This document shows, piece by piece, positions 22,755 to 32,122 of a stretch of 64,000 nt of DNA. Every line of letters begins with the position of its first letter. The first letter of the stretch is position 1. A program made the translations under genes and the position numbers. The DNA is from Cryptomeria japonica (lineage: Eukaryota; Streptophyta; Pinopsida; Cupressales; Cupressaceae), in NCBI RefSeq assembly GCF_030272615.1, contig NC_081414.1, positions 889,001-953,000 on the forward strand, read 5' to 3'. Under the pieces are notes generated by a model that was given only the letters and a program-made list of their open reading frames with translations, was not told the origin of the DNA and ran no database searches.

Positions 22755-23972
22755 TGTAAAGCGGAAAAATCGAACCCTAGTTGTTCTCCCCTCCTCAACT
22801 CCAAGGAGAGAGAATGGAGAGTCACTAGGGTTGATGGTTTTCACTTAGGAGGGACTTTACATTCAAAAGAGGGGTTGAAACCCACAAGATCCAATCCCAC
22901 GCAATGCAAGATTGGATTCTATATGAGTTTCAAGGGTTGTGATAGCAAGGATACCCTCTTTTGTAAAGAATGTAGATAGAATGATTAAGCTAGGAATACA
23001 TAGAAAGTGAGAAAGATTTGCTTATAAACTGAGATAGGGATATAGGATGAAGCTGTGGACCTAGAATTAGCAGTAAAATGTCAAGACGACGCTGTCCTGC
23101 AAATTTGAGCAAAAGTTGACGGGACGATGGCGCCCGGCGTGCACACGGTCCTCCGAAAAATCCGCGAAACGAAGGGGGATCTGTTCGTCTCTGCACAAGG
23201 ATTCCAGATCTTCAATTTCAGCTGCGTACCTGCAACCTACACAGAAAAGCGAAGACGATTGGGAGGTTAGGGATTAGGGGTTTGCCCTTAGGTCAAACCC
23301 CGGTTTTGGAATTAACCAAGAAATGAGAAATGTTGTAAATGTAATGTAAAACAAGTACTAATACCTTGTTGTAAGGATGTTTGTATCCTTATATGTGAAG
23401 GTATAGATGTTGTTGTTTGTTGTATGTTGTATGTTGTAGCATGTAATATGTTGTGAGTGATCTCCTCTTCAATGGTTGAATCCTTGTCTTGAATGCAACA
23501 CTTAGCCTTGAATGGAGACTTAGAATGATCAATTGCTTGAAGGAATGCTTGAATGCTTGAATGTTTGAATAGAGTTTCCACGTCTTGTACACATATGTCC
23601 TTCCTCTTTTTTTGACCTCCTCAAATGGGAGAGGAAATGTAGTTTATATACTTGCCAATTAGGGTTAAAAGACTGATTTTCCCGACCTTAGGCCGACCAA
23701 GAAATGTTATTTTCCAATTTGAAAACAAAAAGGCCCGAAGTCCCATAGGAGACCGGGCCCAAAATAGGGCCAGGGACCAGGGCGCTGGGCGCTCTGGTCC
23801 CACCTCCCGGGACAGCAGGGTGCAAGGAGGATCAGGCCAGGGTACTGGAAAAATGCAGTTTTTGGTGTCGTGAGCAAGTTTCGGGGTCTCCATTCAGGTT
23901 CAGTGTTGCGTCGCCATCGTGAAGACCCAAATGCAGTCGAAATTGCAAGTGTCACAATTTTAGGATGCTACA
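22755..23972 (-). repeat. E2 left LTR (3' LTR of the element)
   Basis: Runs from TGTAAAGCGG to GGATGCTACA on the + strand. It includes GC-rich GGGCGCTGGGCGCTCTGGTC near 23785 and a hairpin module copy at 23121. Read on the element strand it begins TGTAGCATCC, close to the E1 start. Confidence 0.9.
23121..23152. other. Hairpin module copy 3 (E2 left LTR)
   Basis: GGGACGATG pairs with CACGGTCCT with two mismatches inside the stem. The flanks (AAATTTGAGCAAAAGTTGAC, GAAAAATCCGCGAA) match the other copies. Confidence 0.5.
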
Positions 23973-23991
23973 TTTAGCCCCCACTTTAGCG
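23973..23991 (-). promoter_or_regulatory. E2 polypurine tract
   Basis: The reverse complement reads CGCTAAAGTGGGGGCTAAA, the same 19 bases as in E1. It adjoins the inner edge of the element's 3' LTR. Confidence 0.75.
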
Positions 23992-24698
23992 AGAGTATAA
24001 GCGTATGCTCATACTTCCGGTAAAGTACAAGGAAACAATATTGAAAAAGTTTCACCACGTCAAGGAGGCAAGATACACCAAGCCCCCAGTGGACTAAGGA
24101 TCTTACGACTTCGATTGACAAAGTAAAAGGGAAGATCACGAGGGAGAACCATGACTGTCAGTAGCAAGGTTCCCTCACTATGAGTCATGCAAGAAAGATA
24201 TCAAAAATTTTCAAGGCAAAGCTAAATTTGTCAAGAAATTTTCAAGTATCTTGAAAAGATACGGATGGGATGTATGCTCCCCTATGTTAAAGCGGTCGCA
24301 CACGCCTCACCGGGGGTGATTGCTTTAAGGTAGTGATACATATAAGAATGAGAAAGGAAAGGAGCACGTTATCGCAAGGATTTAGCCCCCAAGGATAATA
24401 GACACAAAACACAAAGCACAAGGTGACTTCGCTTTCCTCGGGGTCAGTATGCTGTATGATAATTCATGTATATCATATGTATGTATGCATAATTGTTCTT
24501 CATTCCCCAATCAAGGAAGGTCACCTAGAAGAAGGGAACACATGTGTCTTTTGAGTCAATATGAGAGAGATCGAGAGATCTCAATGCTTTGCATCGTCCT
24601 CAAGTAGACAACACTAAGGACAACAAATAGAAGAATGAGAATAACACATAGAAGAAGTAACAAAAGAGAGGGGGAGAGAATCTGCTATGCTAATGAAA
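23992..24698. other. E2 3' non-coding region
   Basis: No gene. The part next to the polypurine tract resembles the E1 3' region. Several AGCCCCCA strings occur. Confidence 0.5.
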
Positions 24699-27600
24699 CT
24701 AGTCTAGCACGTCATCTACCCCCCGATCTTGCTGATCAATGTTTCGGGAAGGTAGGGAACACGCTAGAGGAGGAACATCCAACACAGCAGATGGAGCTAT
24801 CACAAGATCCAAACAAGGGCTATGTTCATATCCTAAGCCACGGTGTTCTTGTCTAGGAGCTAGGATAAGTGCTTTAGAAAATTCATTAGCTAAATGGTTA
24901 TCAATATCAACAATTTCATATTCACTATCAGAATGAACAGGAGAAGTAGCATTTTCATCATGAATAACATTTTCATCTATATCATCATCAAGATTTATAA
25001 AAATAGGATCTTTAACTCGCACAGGATCAAGACCATCATACATCTTATGTTTAGGAGATTTCGGCTCAATCGTCGGCTGAGGAGAAAATGGAATAATGCT
25101 TGTTGAAGGTGTTTTTGGGGATTGCAAAGTTTGAGAGACAGCTGCCTGAGCTCTAAGATGACGCTTTCGTCGGCGTTCATGTGCAGAACGATTTCGTCTA
25201 GTCTTAGTAGGAAGTTGAGAAGATTGAGGAGGAGGAATGTTCTCATCCTTATCACTTGGGTGTTTAGGTTGTGGTCTCTTAGGTTGAATAATAGGAGAAG
25301 AGGAAGGTCTCTTCTCTCTATAAAAGGAAGGAGGAGGAACTGCTCCATATAATGGAGGAATATTTGGTTTAGGAAGGAGACCAAGTTCATCATGATGAGG
25401 AGGTATAGGTCTACTCTTAGGAAGTTTATTAGATATAGGCATAGTCACATCCATAGGAATGGGTTGGGAATCTTCTTGAGGAAAGACATTGGTTTTATCT
25501 TTCAAAGGAAGAACTTCCTTCTCAAGAACGATAGGAATATCAAGTTTGGGTGTTCTAGGTTCACTTAGAGATAGGATCATATCTTTTTTCCACTTTTGAT
25601 AAGATTTGAAAAGATGATCACTTCGCGGAGGAAGAGATTGGAATTGTTTAGGCCAAAAGTAATCAATAGGAACGCTAGAAGTTCTTTCAGCTGGTTTAAA
25701 GAGACTATGATTGATAGTAACAACTTCACCATTATGGGGAAATGTCAAACACTTGTGAATAGGAGAAGCGATAGCTTTCATGGAAGATAGCCAAGGATAG
25801 CCTAGCTTCACATGAAATTGTTCAGATGATGGAATAATAGCAAAGTCCACATCAAGGGATTTGTTATGGACCTCAATAGGTAATGTAATAGAACCAATTG
25901 CAGGAGAAGAAAATGCATCAAATAGTTTCACAACCACATCTGTTTTGTCATAGATCACTTGATTCAATTGCAAAGTGAAAAGAAATTCTTCAGTAATGAA
26001 TTGAACCATACAAGAAGGATCAATAAGCACTCCACGGCAAGGTGTATTCTTGACTTTTGCACCTATATATAAAGGACCATCAGGTGCCCTGATAGTTTCA
26101 CTGGAATCAAAGGTGATGGAAAGTTCTTTAGGGATTTTCTGCTGCTCCACAAAATTAATCACATTCGGAGTCATAGACACGAGATCATCAGGTGAGACAG
26201 AGGAATCAGTAGTATCAATCGCATTAGAGGTATGAGAAGGCAATGGATCAGTAAAAATCTGAAGATTTTGGTTAGGAGGAGCTACATATGTGTTGCCTTT
26301 ATCATTCACACCAGAAACAGAGATAGTATTATTATCAATCAAATCTTGAATTTTCCCCTTTAAAGCAAAACATTTTTCAGTATCATGCCCAGGTTGATGA
26401 TGAAATTGACAAAAAGATTTGTTATCAAAATAAGGTGAATTAATCTTTGCAGGATCAATTTGCCTTATAGGAGGAAGAGTAAGCACATTTTGTTCCAATA
26501 ACTTATTCATAATACTATGGAATGATTCATTCAAAGGAGTAAACTTTCTTTCTCTCTTGAAAAACTTAGAAATAGGAGACACACCTGATGCTGCATTCAC
26601 ATTGTTGTTGATGATGTTTTCATTGAATTTAATGGACTCTCTGTTTGGTTTAAACTTCCCAAATGGTTGTTGACTACTATCACCCTTATCACTCGGAGCC
26701 ATAGGATGTGATTGTTCCATTTGACTCACAGTCAGTTGATAATTGTGAAGAGTTGCGCACAACTGTTGGAAAGAAGTAAACTCAGAAAACAAGAGTTTTT
26801 CTCTAATGTCTTTTTGTAAATTAGAAATAAAGATTCTTTGAATATCATTGTCAGGCACTGGAAAGGAAATTTGAGCATACAAATGCTTATATCTACCAAT
26901 GAAATCAGTCACTTTTTCTTTAACACCTTGTTTACAATGCATTAAATCAATCAAAGTAACTTTAGGACTTATATTGTTTTGAAATTGTTGAATGAAAGCA
27001 TTTGCAAGTTGTTCGAAAGAAGTAATAGAATAGGAAGGCAACGAGCAATACCATTGTAGGGCTTTGTCTCTTAATGTTCTAGTAAACAGTTTTGCAAGCA
27101 ACCTTTGGTCATAAGCAAAATCAGTACATATTGTTTGAAAGGTCTTAACATGTGTTAGAGGATCACCCTTACCATTATAAAGCTCCAAATGTGGGATTTC
27201 AACATGTTTAGGGGGAATAGCTCGAACAATGTCAAGAGAAAGTGGACTCACAACATCAAATGTGGGCACACTAAACTTAGATTGATTCATAGAGGCAATT
27301 TGTTGCTGTAAAGAAGAGACAGTTTGTGCAAGATTGTTAATGGTCGCTTCAGTCGAAGAGTTCATATTAGACATGTTAGATTGTGATGGAGGTGTTATGT
27401 TATTGAAAGAAGGTAGAGAGTAAGGTGGTGGGACACTATGATAGTTAGTCATAGGAGATGATTGGACAGGAGGAACACTACAAGGAGGAATGGAATGATT
27501 AAACGAATTGCCCCCTTGCGTCATGTTCATTTGTGGAGATGTAATAGGAACACTTATTGAAGGACTGAATGAAGAAGTCGGATTGAATGAAGGAAGAGGG

Positions 27601-28145
27601 TTGATTGAAGAAGAGGGATTGCCCCCATGACTAATGATCATAGGAGGAATGTCTTGTATTGAAGTAGTCATTATGTTTGATGTAAAAGTAGGTATACTAG
27701 CAATAGAAGTCGTCAAAGGAATAGAATGATTGTCTTGAGTAGGAGGTTGTGTATAACCTAAGGTTTCGGCACAACTTTTCATAGGCATCACATTTGAATC
27801 CACAATGTGTGCAATACCACGCAAAATATCAATTCCATTCTTATCACTTTGAAGCATACGTTTTAGACCCTCAATTAAAGGAAGAGCTTGACTATCAGGG
27901 TATTCTTGAGACATCCATTGTCGAAAATCGTCAAATTGGTTATCCAATTTTGAATGTTGTTCTACAGAAACCTCATGGAGAGCTTCTTCATCATTAAGAG
28001 GATTAGAGGAATTACCCATGTCCTCGTTAAAAAGACCATTCAAATTAGGTTCCATCTCCTCAGTAATTAAACCTTGGAAGGACTTAATTCTAAGGCTTCG
28101 TCTAACGGGAATAGTGTAGGTAGGGCTTATTGTTGTAAAACTCAT
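24699..28145 (-). CDS. gag: E2 Gag with zinc knuckle and protease-like domain, 1,148 aa
   Basis: An intact frame starting at MSFTTISPTYTIPVRRSLRI. Residues 150-290 are rich in P, S, N and Q. The retrotransposon Gag domain spans about 310-470 (LELYNGKGDPLTHVKTFQTI; LQWYCSLPSYSITSFEQLAN). A C-x2-H-x4-H-x4-C knuckle (CQFHHQPGHDTEKC) is at about 580. A retropepsin-like fold follows at about 700-820, but where the family has D-G-G or D-T-G it reads LIDPSCMVQF, so catalysis is doubtful. The C-terminal 300 residues are proline-rich, basic and then acidic. Staying open for 3.4 kb beside broken neighbours suggests recent selection or youth. There is no RT frame after it. Confidence 0.9.
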   Translation of the reverse strand: MSFTTISPTYTIPVRRSLRIKSFQGLITEEMEPNLNGLFNEDMGNSSNPLNDEEALHEVSVEQHSKLDNQFDDFRQWMSQEYPDSQALPLIEGLKRMLQSDKNGIDILRGIAHIVDSNVMPMKSCAETLGYTQPPTQDNHSIPLTTSIASIPTFTSNIMTTSIQDIPPMIISHGGNPSSSINPLPSFNPTSSFSPSISVPITSPQMNMTQGGNSFNHSIPPCSVPPVQSSPMTNYHSVPPPYSLPSFNNITPPSQSNMSNMNSSTEATINNLAQTVSSLQQQIASMNQSKFSVPTFDVVSPLSLDIVRAIPPKHVEIPHLELYNGKGDPLTHVKTFQTICTDFAYDQRLLAKLFTRTLRDKALQWYCSLPSYSITSFEQLANAFIQQFQNNISPKVTLIDLMHCKQGVKEKVTDFIGRYKHLYAQISFPVPDNDIQRIFISNLQKDIREKLLFSEFTSFQQLCATLHNYQLTVSQMEQSHPMAPSDKGDSSQQPFGKFKPNRESIKFNENIINNNVNAASGVSPISKFFKRERKFTPLNESFHSIMNKLLEQNVLTLPPIRQIDPAKINSPYFDNKSFCQFHHQPGHDTEKCFALKGKIQDLIDNNTISVSGVNDKGNTYVAPPNQNLQIFTDPLPSHTSNAIDTTDSSVSPDDLVSMTPNVINFVEQQKIPKELSITFDSSETIRAPDGPLYIGAKVKNTPCRGVLIDPSCMVQFITEEFLFTLQLNQVIYDKTDVVVKLFDAFSSPAIGSITLPIEVHNKSLDVDFAIIPSSEQFHVKLGYPWLSSMKAIASPIHKCLTFPHNGEVVTINHSLFKPAERTSSVPIDYFWPKQFQSLPPRSDHLFKSYQKWKKDMILSLSEPRTPKLDIPIVLEKEVLPLKDKTNVFPQEDSQPIPMDVTMPISNKLPKSRPIPPHHDELGLLPKPNIPPLYGAVPPPSFYREKRPSSSPIIQPKRPQPKHPSDKDENIPPPQSSQLPTKTRRNRSAHERRRKRHLRAQAAVSQTLQSPKTPSTSIIPFSPQPTIEPKSPKHKMYDGLDPVRVKDPIFINLDDDIDENVIHDENATSPVHSDSEYEIVDIDNHLANEFSKALILAPRQEHRGLGYEHSPCLDLVIAPSAVLDVPPLACSLPSRNIDQQDRGVDDVLD

Positions 28146-28272
28146 GCACTAAAGAAAGAGAGAAGATTTTGAATTTTAGAGGTAGCAAATTTCAGTAAAA
28201 CCAGCCAATCTTCCAGATTTAAGCTGTTAAATACAATCAGGACAATCTCCCGAAATTTCAGAAAAAATGTCC

Positions 28273-28304
28273 GGGACCGTGGCGCTCGGAGTGCACACGG
28301 TCCT
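28273..28304. other. Hairpin module copy 4 (E2 leader)
   Basis: GGGACCGTG and CACGGTCCT form an 8-9 bp stem around GCGCTCGGAGTGCA. Confidence 0.55.
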
Positions 28305-28895
28305 CGCAACTTTTTTCGAAATTTGCAGGGATGAAAGTTATGATGATTTTACAGCTAACCTGAAAAAATTGAGTGATTTTACAATCTGTAAATAGGCCAA
28401 ATTAAAGTTGCAATCTCAAAATTGAACCCTACCAAGATTGTCGAAAAATGCAAAATTTGAATTTTGAAAAAGAGAGGGAAACTGAAATTTTGAATTTTAT
28501 GATTTTAGAGGGAATACCAAAAGCAATGCAAGTTTTGAAATTTGAAAGTTGACTCAATTTCACGCAAAATTCAATTTTGAAAGCGGAAATCAAAGTTGTT
28601 GTAATTAAGCACTTAATTTCAAAAGTCACAAATTGCAAAAAATTTGGATAAATCACTGAAATTTCGAATGAATGATAACACACTTTTCAGATTTAGGACT
28701 GTAAGAAACACAATTTTGACACAAATTTCAATTTCAACAATTTTTGAATGATTAAAAGCCTCAATCCAAGCAATCACTAGACCAACTTTGACTGTAATTT
28801 TGAAAGTGTTAAAATTGATAAAATCAGCCAAAATTCTGGATTTTAGCAGAAAAATACAGTAAGATCTAGCTCCCGAAATTTTGGAAAAAATGTCG

Positions 28896-28927
28896 CGGAC
28901 GATGGCGCTTGGAGTGCACACGGTCCT
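28896..28927. other. Hairpin module copy 5 (E2 leader)
   Basis: CGGACGATG and CACGGTCCT, with mismatches in the stem. The flanks ATTTTGGAAAAAATGTCG and GCAACTTTTTTTCC match copy 4. Confidence 0.5.
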
Positions 28928-29307
28928 CGCAACTTTTTTTCCAAATTTTCAGGGATGAAAGATATTGTGATTTTATTGCGGAATCCAAAGTTATAGCCAA
29001 TTTGGAGGTGTTTTGATCAGTAAAATTGTCGGACAAAGGTTGAATCAAGAGGGTTTCAAAAATTAGGGTTTTGACACTTAACCACTTAATTTTCAAAATT
29101 AAAGCACAAATATGAATTGATAATTTGTAATAGAAGGGCAGATCTGAAACAAGCATTAACAATTAAACATTTCACAAGTTTAATTACTTAAAAAGAAAAT
29201 TTAGGGTTTTTATGCAATTAACCTCTAAAATTTTGCAAAAGATCAAACATGGAAATGTAATCAAAGAATCCAATTTTCAGATCTAATTATGAATAATTAG
29301 AAAGGAT

Positions 29308-29329
29308 GTTCACGTCGGGTTCACCAAAA
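29308..29329 (-). promoter_or_regulatory. E2 primer-binding site
   Basis: The reverse complement reads TTTTGGTGAACCCGACGTGAAC, one base different from E1's site. It adjoins the inner edge of the element's 5' LTR. Confidence 0.7.
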
Positions 29330-30549
29330 TGTAAAGCGGAAAAATCGAACCCTAGTCGTTCTCCCCTCCTCAACTCCAAGGAGAGAGAAGGGAGAGTCAC
29401 TAGGGTTGATGGTTTTCACTTAGGAGGGACTTTACATTCAAAAGAGGGGTTGAAACCCACAAGATCCAATCCCACGCAATGCAAGATTGGATTCTATATG
29501 AGTTTCAAGGGTTGTGATAGCAAGGATACCCTCTTTTGTAAAGAATGTAGATAGAATGATTAAGCTAGGAATACATAGAAAGTGAGAAAGATTTGCTTAT
29601 AAACTGAGATAGGGATATAGGATGAAGCAGCGGACCTGGAATTAGCAGTAAAATGTCAAGACGGCGCTGTCCTGCAAATTTGAGCAAAAGTTGACGAGAC
29701 GATGGCGCCCAGCGTGCACACGGTCCTCCGAAAAATCCGCGAAACGAAGGGGGATCTGTTCGTCTCTGCACAAGGATTCCAGATCTTCAATTTCAGCTGC
29801 ATACCTACAACCTACACACAGAAAAGCAAAGACGATTGGGGGGTTAGGGATTAGGGGTTTTCCCTTAGGTGAAACCCTGGTTTTGGAATTAACCAAGAAA
29901 TGAGAAATGCTGTAAATGTAATGTAAAACAAGTACTAATACCTTGTTGTAAGGATGTTTGTATCCTTATATGCGAAGGTATAGATGTTGTTGTTTGTTGT
30001 ATGTTGTATGTTGTAGCATGTAATATGTTGTGAGTGATCTCCTCTTCAATGGTTGAATCCTTGTCTTGAATGCAACACTTAGCCTTGAATGGAGACTTAG
30101 AATGATCAATTGCTTGAAGGAATGCTTGAATGCTTGAATGTTTGAATAGAGTTTCCACGTCTTGTACACATATGTCCTTCCTCTTTTTTTGACCTCCTCA
30201 AATGGGAGAGGAAATGTAGTTTATATACTTGCCAATTAGGGTTAAAAGACCGATTTTCCCGACCTTAGGCCAACCAGGAAATGTTATTTTCCAATTTGCA
30301 AACAAAAAGGCCCGAAGTCCCATAGGAGACCGGGCCCAAAATAGGGCCAGGGACCAGGGTGCTGGGCGCTCTGGTCCCACCTCCCGGGATAGCAGGGTGC
30401 AAGGAGGATCAGGCCAGGGTACTGGAAAAATGCAGTTTTTGGTGTCGTGAGCAAGTTTCGGGGTCTCCATTCAGGTTCAGTGTTGCATCGCCATCGTGAA
30501 GACCCAAATGCAGTCGAAATTGCAAGTGTCGCAATTTTAGGACGCTACA
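29330..30549 (-). repeat. E2 right LTR (5' LTR of the element)
   Basis: A second copy of the 22755 LTR, from TGTAAAGCGG to GGACGCTACA, followed by TSD AATGG. Confidence 0.9.
29696..29727. other. Hairpin module copy 6 (E2 right LTR)
   Basis: GAGACGATG and CACGGTCCT, with an imperfect stem. The sequence between the arms is GCGCCCAGCGTGCA. Confidence 0.5.
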
Positions 30550-30554
30550 AATGG

Positions 30555-31120
30555 ATGAAAGAATGAATGGATGTTAGATGTTAACGGGAAATTTAGAGTG
30601 ATGTTAGGGGGGGGAGGGGCCAAATGAGCTTCCACCTTCATGTGGTTGGCCCTGTTTAGTAGAGAATATTAAACTATTCTTGAAACAAAGCGAAGCTCAA
30701 TAAGATAACACACTTTTCAATATTTCATTATGTTGCATAGTTAATCTTATTGAATAATGTATATTGAATCTTAATTGCAGGGTCCAACATAGCCAACACG
30801 AACAACAACACCACAAGTTGCTCGGTATAATGAACTCCCATATTGTCTTGTATGTACACTAACACTATGAGTTGCTTCTAGTGCTGATATGCATGGCGTG
30901 ACTGCAAAAGTTGTGAATATGCCTCATCCTTGTAAGTTTTTTTTATTAGTTGACATTTTCTTTAGCATTTTCTAATTTTCCTTATCATTTTAAGTCTAAC
31001 TACTTTTATATGGAATTTATTGTTCTAGTTTTTTACTATCTGCCATACATTATTGATACAAGGACTTGCATTGCATCCATTTTTTCAATTAGGTATTATA
31101 AAGGATAGGTCGTATTTGTA
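30555..31120. other. CACTA interior between E2 and E4
   Basis: Starts with the GAATGAATGG tract. A TTGCAG acceptor at about 30775 is followed by about 150 bp that could be an exon: its end encodes VVNMPHP, recalling VNVLVQMLPHPR in the first exon block near 7672, and is followed by GTAAGT at about 30932. No clear product. Confidence 0.3.
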
Positions 31121-31125
31121 AATGT

Positions 31126-31923
31126 TGTTAGGGGTCCCACAGATACTGAGAGGGGGGGGGGGTGAATCAGTATCTAACCAGTGATTAGAATTTCTTAACT
31201 TAAAACATGCAGAACATAATATAACAGTGTACCGGTATACAAGAAACAATGCAATAAACAGAATCAAGAACATCCACATGAAAAGTACACCATAACAAAA
31301 GATGTTAATGAGGAAACCTGGTGTGGGAAAAACCTCGGTGGGATTTGTGACCCACAATATTCACTCACTGGCCAATAAGAGAATATTACTTACAATAGGG
31401 GCCTGCACATGTAGGAAGGCCAACTGCCTAGAGCTCACTGTTCAATGGGAAGTCTCACTGACTTACAATAAGGATTATACAAATCCAATATCTTGTACTG
31501 CTTTACAATAGCATCTTCAATGCCAGATTCAGTACCGGTTCCTACTCTGTTCTTTACATATACCCCTTGACCTATATTTCACACATTAGGTCTGCCTAAT
31601 ATTTTCCTTAATGCGTCTACACCACATCTTCATATTACAAAATGTCTACAATGATCTCTTTTATATATAAGAGTCATTTTACAATTTGCCAAGTTGGCTT
31701 ACAATAATAAACAAAATATTATATAACAAAAATCCTGTCGGCCTCTGTGCCGGTATACTTCCTTTCTTCTGTGCCGATGCTGGTGTCTTGAGTGTCGGTG
31801 TAGAGTGTGATTTGCTGATGCCAGTATAATGTCTTTGCCAGTGCCATAGGATTGCAAGGTTTCCATAAATGACAAAACCTTCAATCACATACAATGTCTC
31901 ATTGGAGTGTGCATATGCCAACA
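31126..31923 (-). repeat. E4 left LTR (3' LTR of the element)
   Basis: 798 bp, TGTTAGGGG...GCCAACA. A run of nine or ten G follows ACTGAGA near 31147; it is longer in the right LTR. Confidence 0.9.
31660..31670 (-). promoter_or_regulatory. Candidate TATA box in E4 LTR
   Basis: TTTATATATAA reads on the minus strand as a TATATAAA-type box. It is also present in the right LTR (near 37470), which is the 5' LTR of the element. Confidence 0.35.
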
Positions 31924-31942
31924 ATCTCCCCCTTTGGCATTG
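31924..31942 (-). promoter_or_regulatory. E4 polypurine tract
   Basis: ATCTCCCCCTTTGGCATTG on the + strand, i.e. CCAAAGGGGGAGAT on the element strand, next to the 3' LTR. This is the usual copia form. Confidence 0.75.
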
Positions 31943-32122
31943 ATGGCAACACTCATGAGAAATTTCAAAAAGTATCCAAAAATGTGTAGTCCAAAAATAT
32001 TACCAAAAATGTGTGTGCTCCCCCTGAGCATATGATTACTATGATTTGAATTTTCTCATCCCACTACTCCCTCTTTGGCATCAATGACAAAGGTTGTCAA
32101 GATGTCAGTAGAGTTTGTGGTT

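Larger units (their letters stand above)
28146..29307 (-). other. E2 leader with a duplicated 170-bp block
   Basis: Non-coding between the primer-binding site and gag. Two copies of a block (about 28200-28380 and 28810-28990) each start with AGCCAA, contain the hairpin module and end near GGGATGAAAG plus an AT-rich tail. Short frames here are not convincing. Confidence 0.55.
22755..30549 (-). mobile_element. E2: non-autonomous gypsy-type element with gag but no pol
   Basis: LTRs at 22755-23972 and 29330-30549 are flanked by the 5-bp TSD AATGG (22750-22754 and 30550-30554). The element reads on the minus strand: primer-binding site at the right, a leader of about 1.2 kb, one 1,148-residue Gag-protease-like ORF, then a polypurine tract at the left. 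RT, RNase H and integrase are absent. Primer-binding site, polypurine tract and LTR start match E1, so E1-type enzymes may mobilise it. LTR divergence is low (about 2% by eye). Confidence 0.88.
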
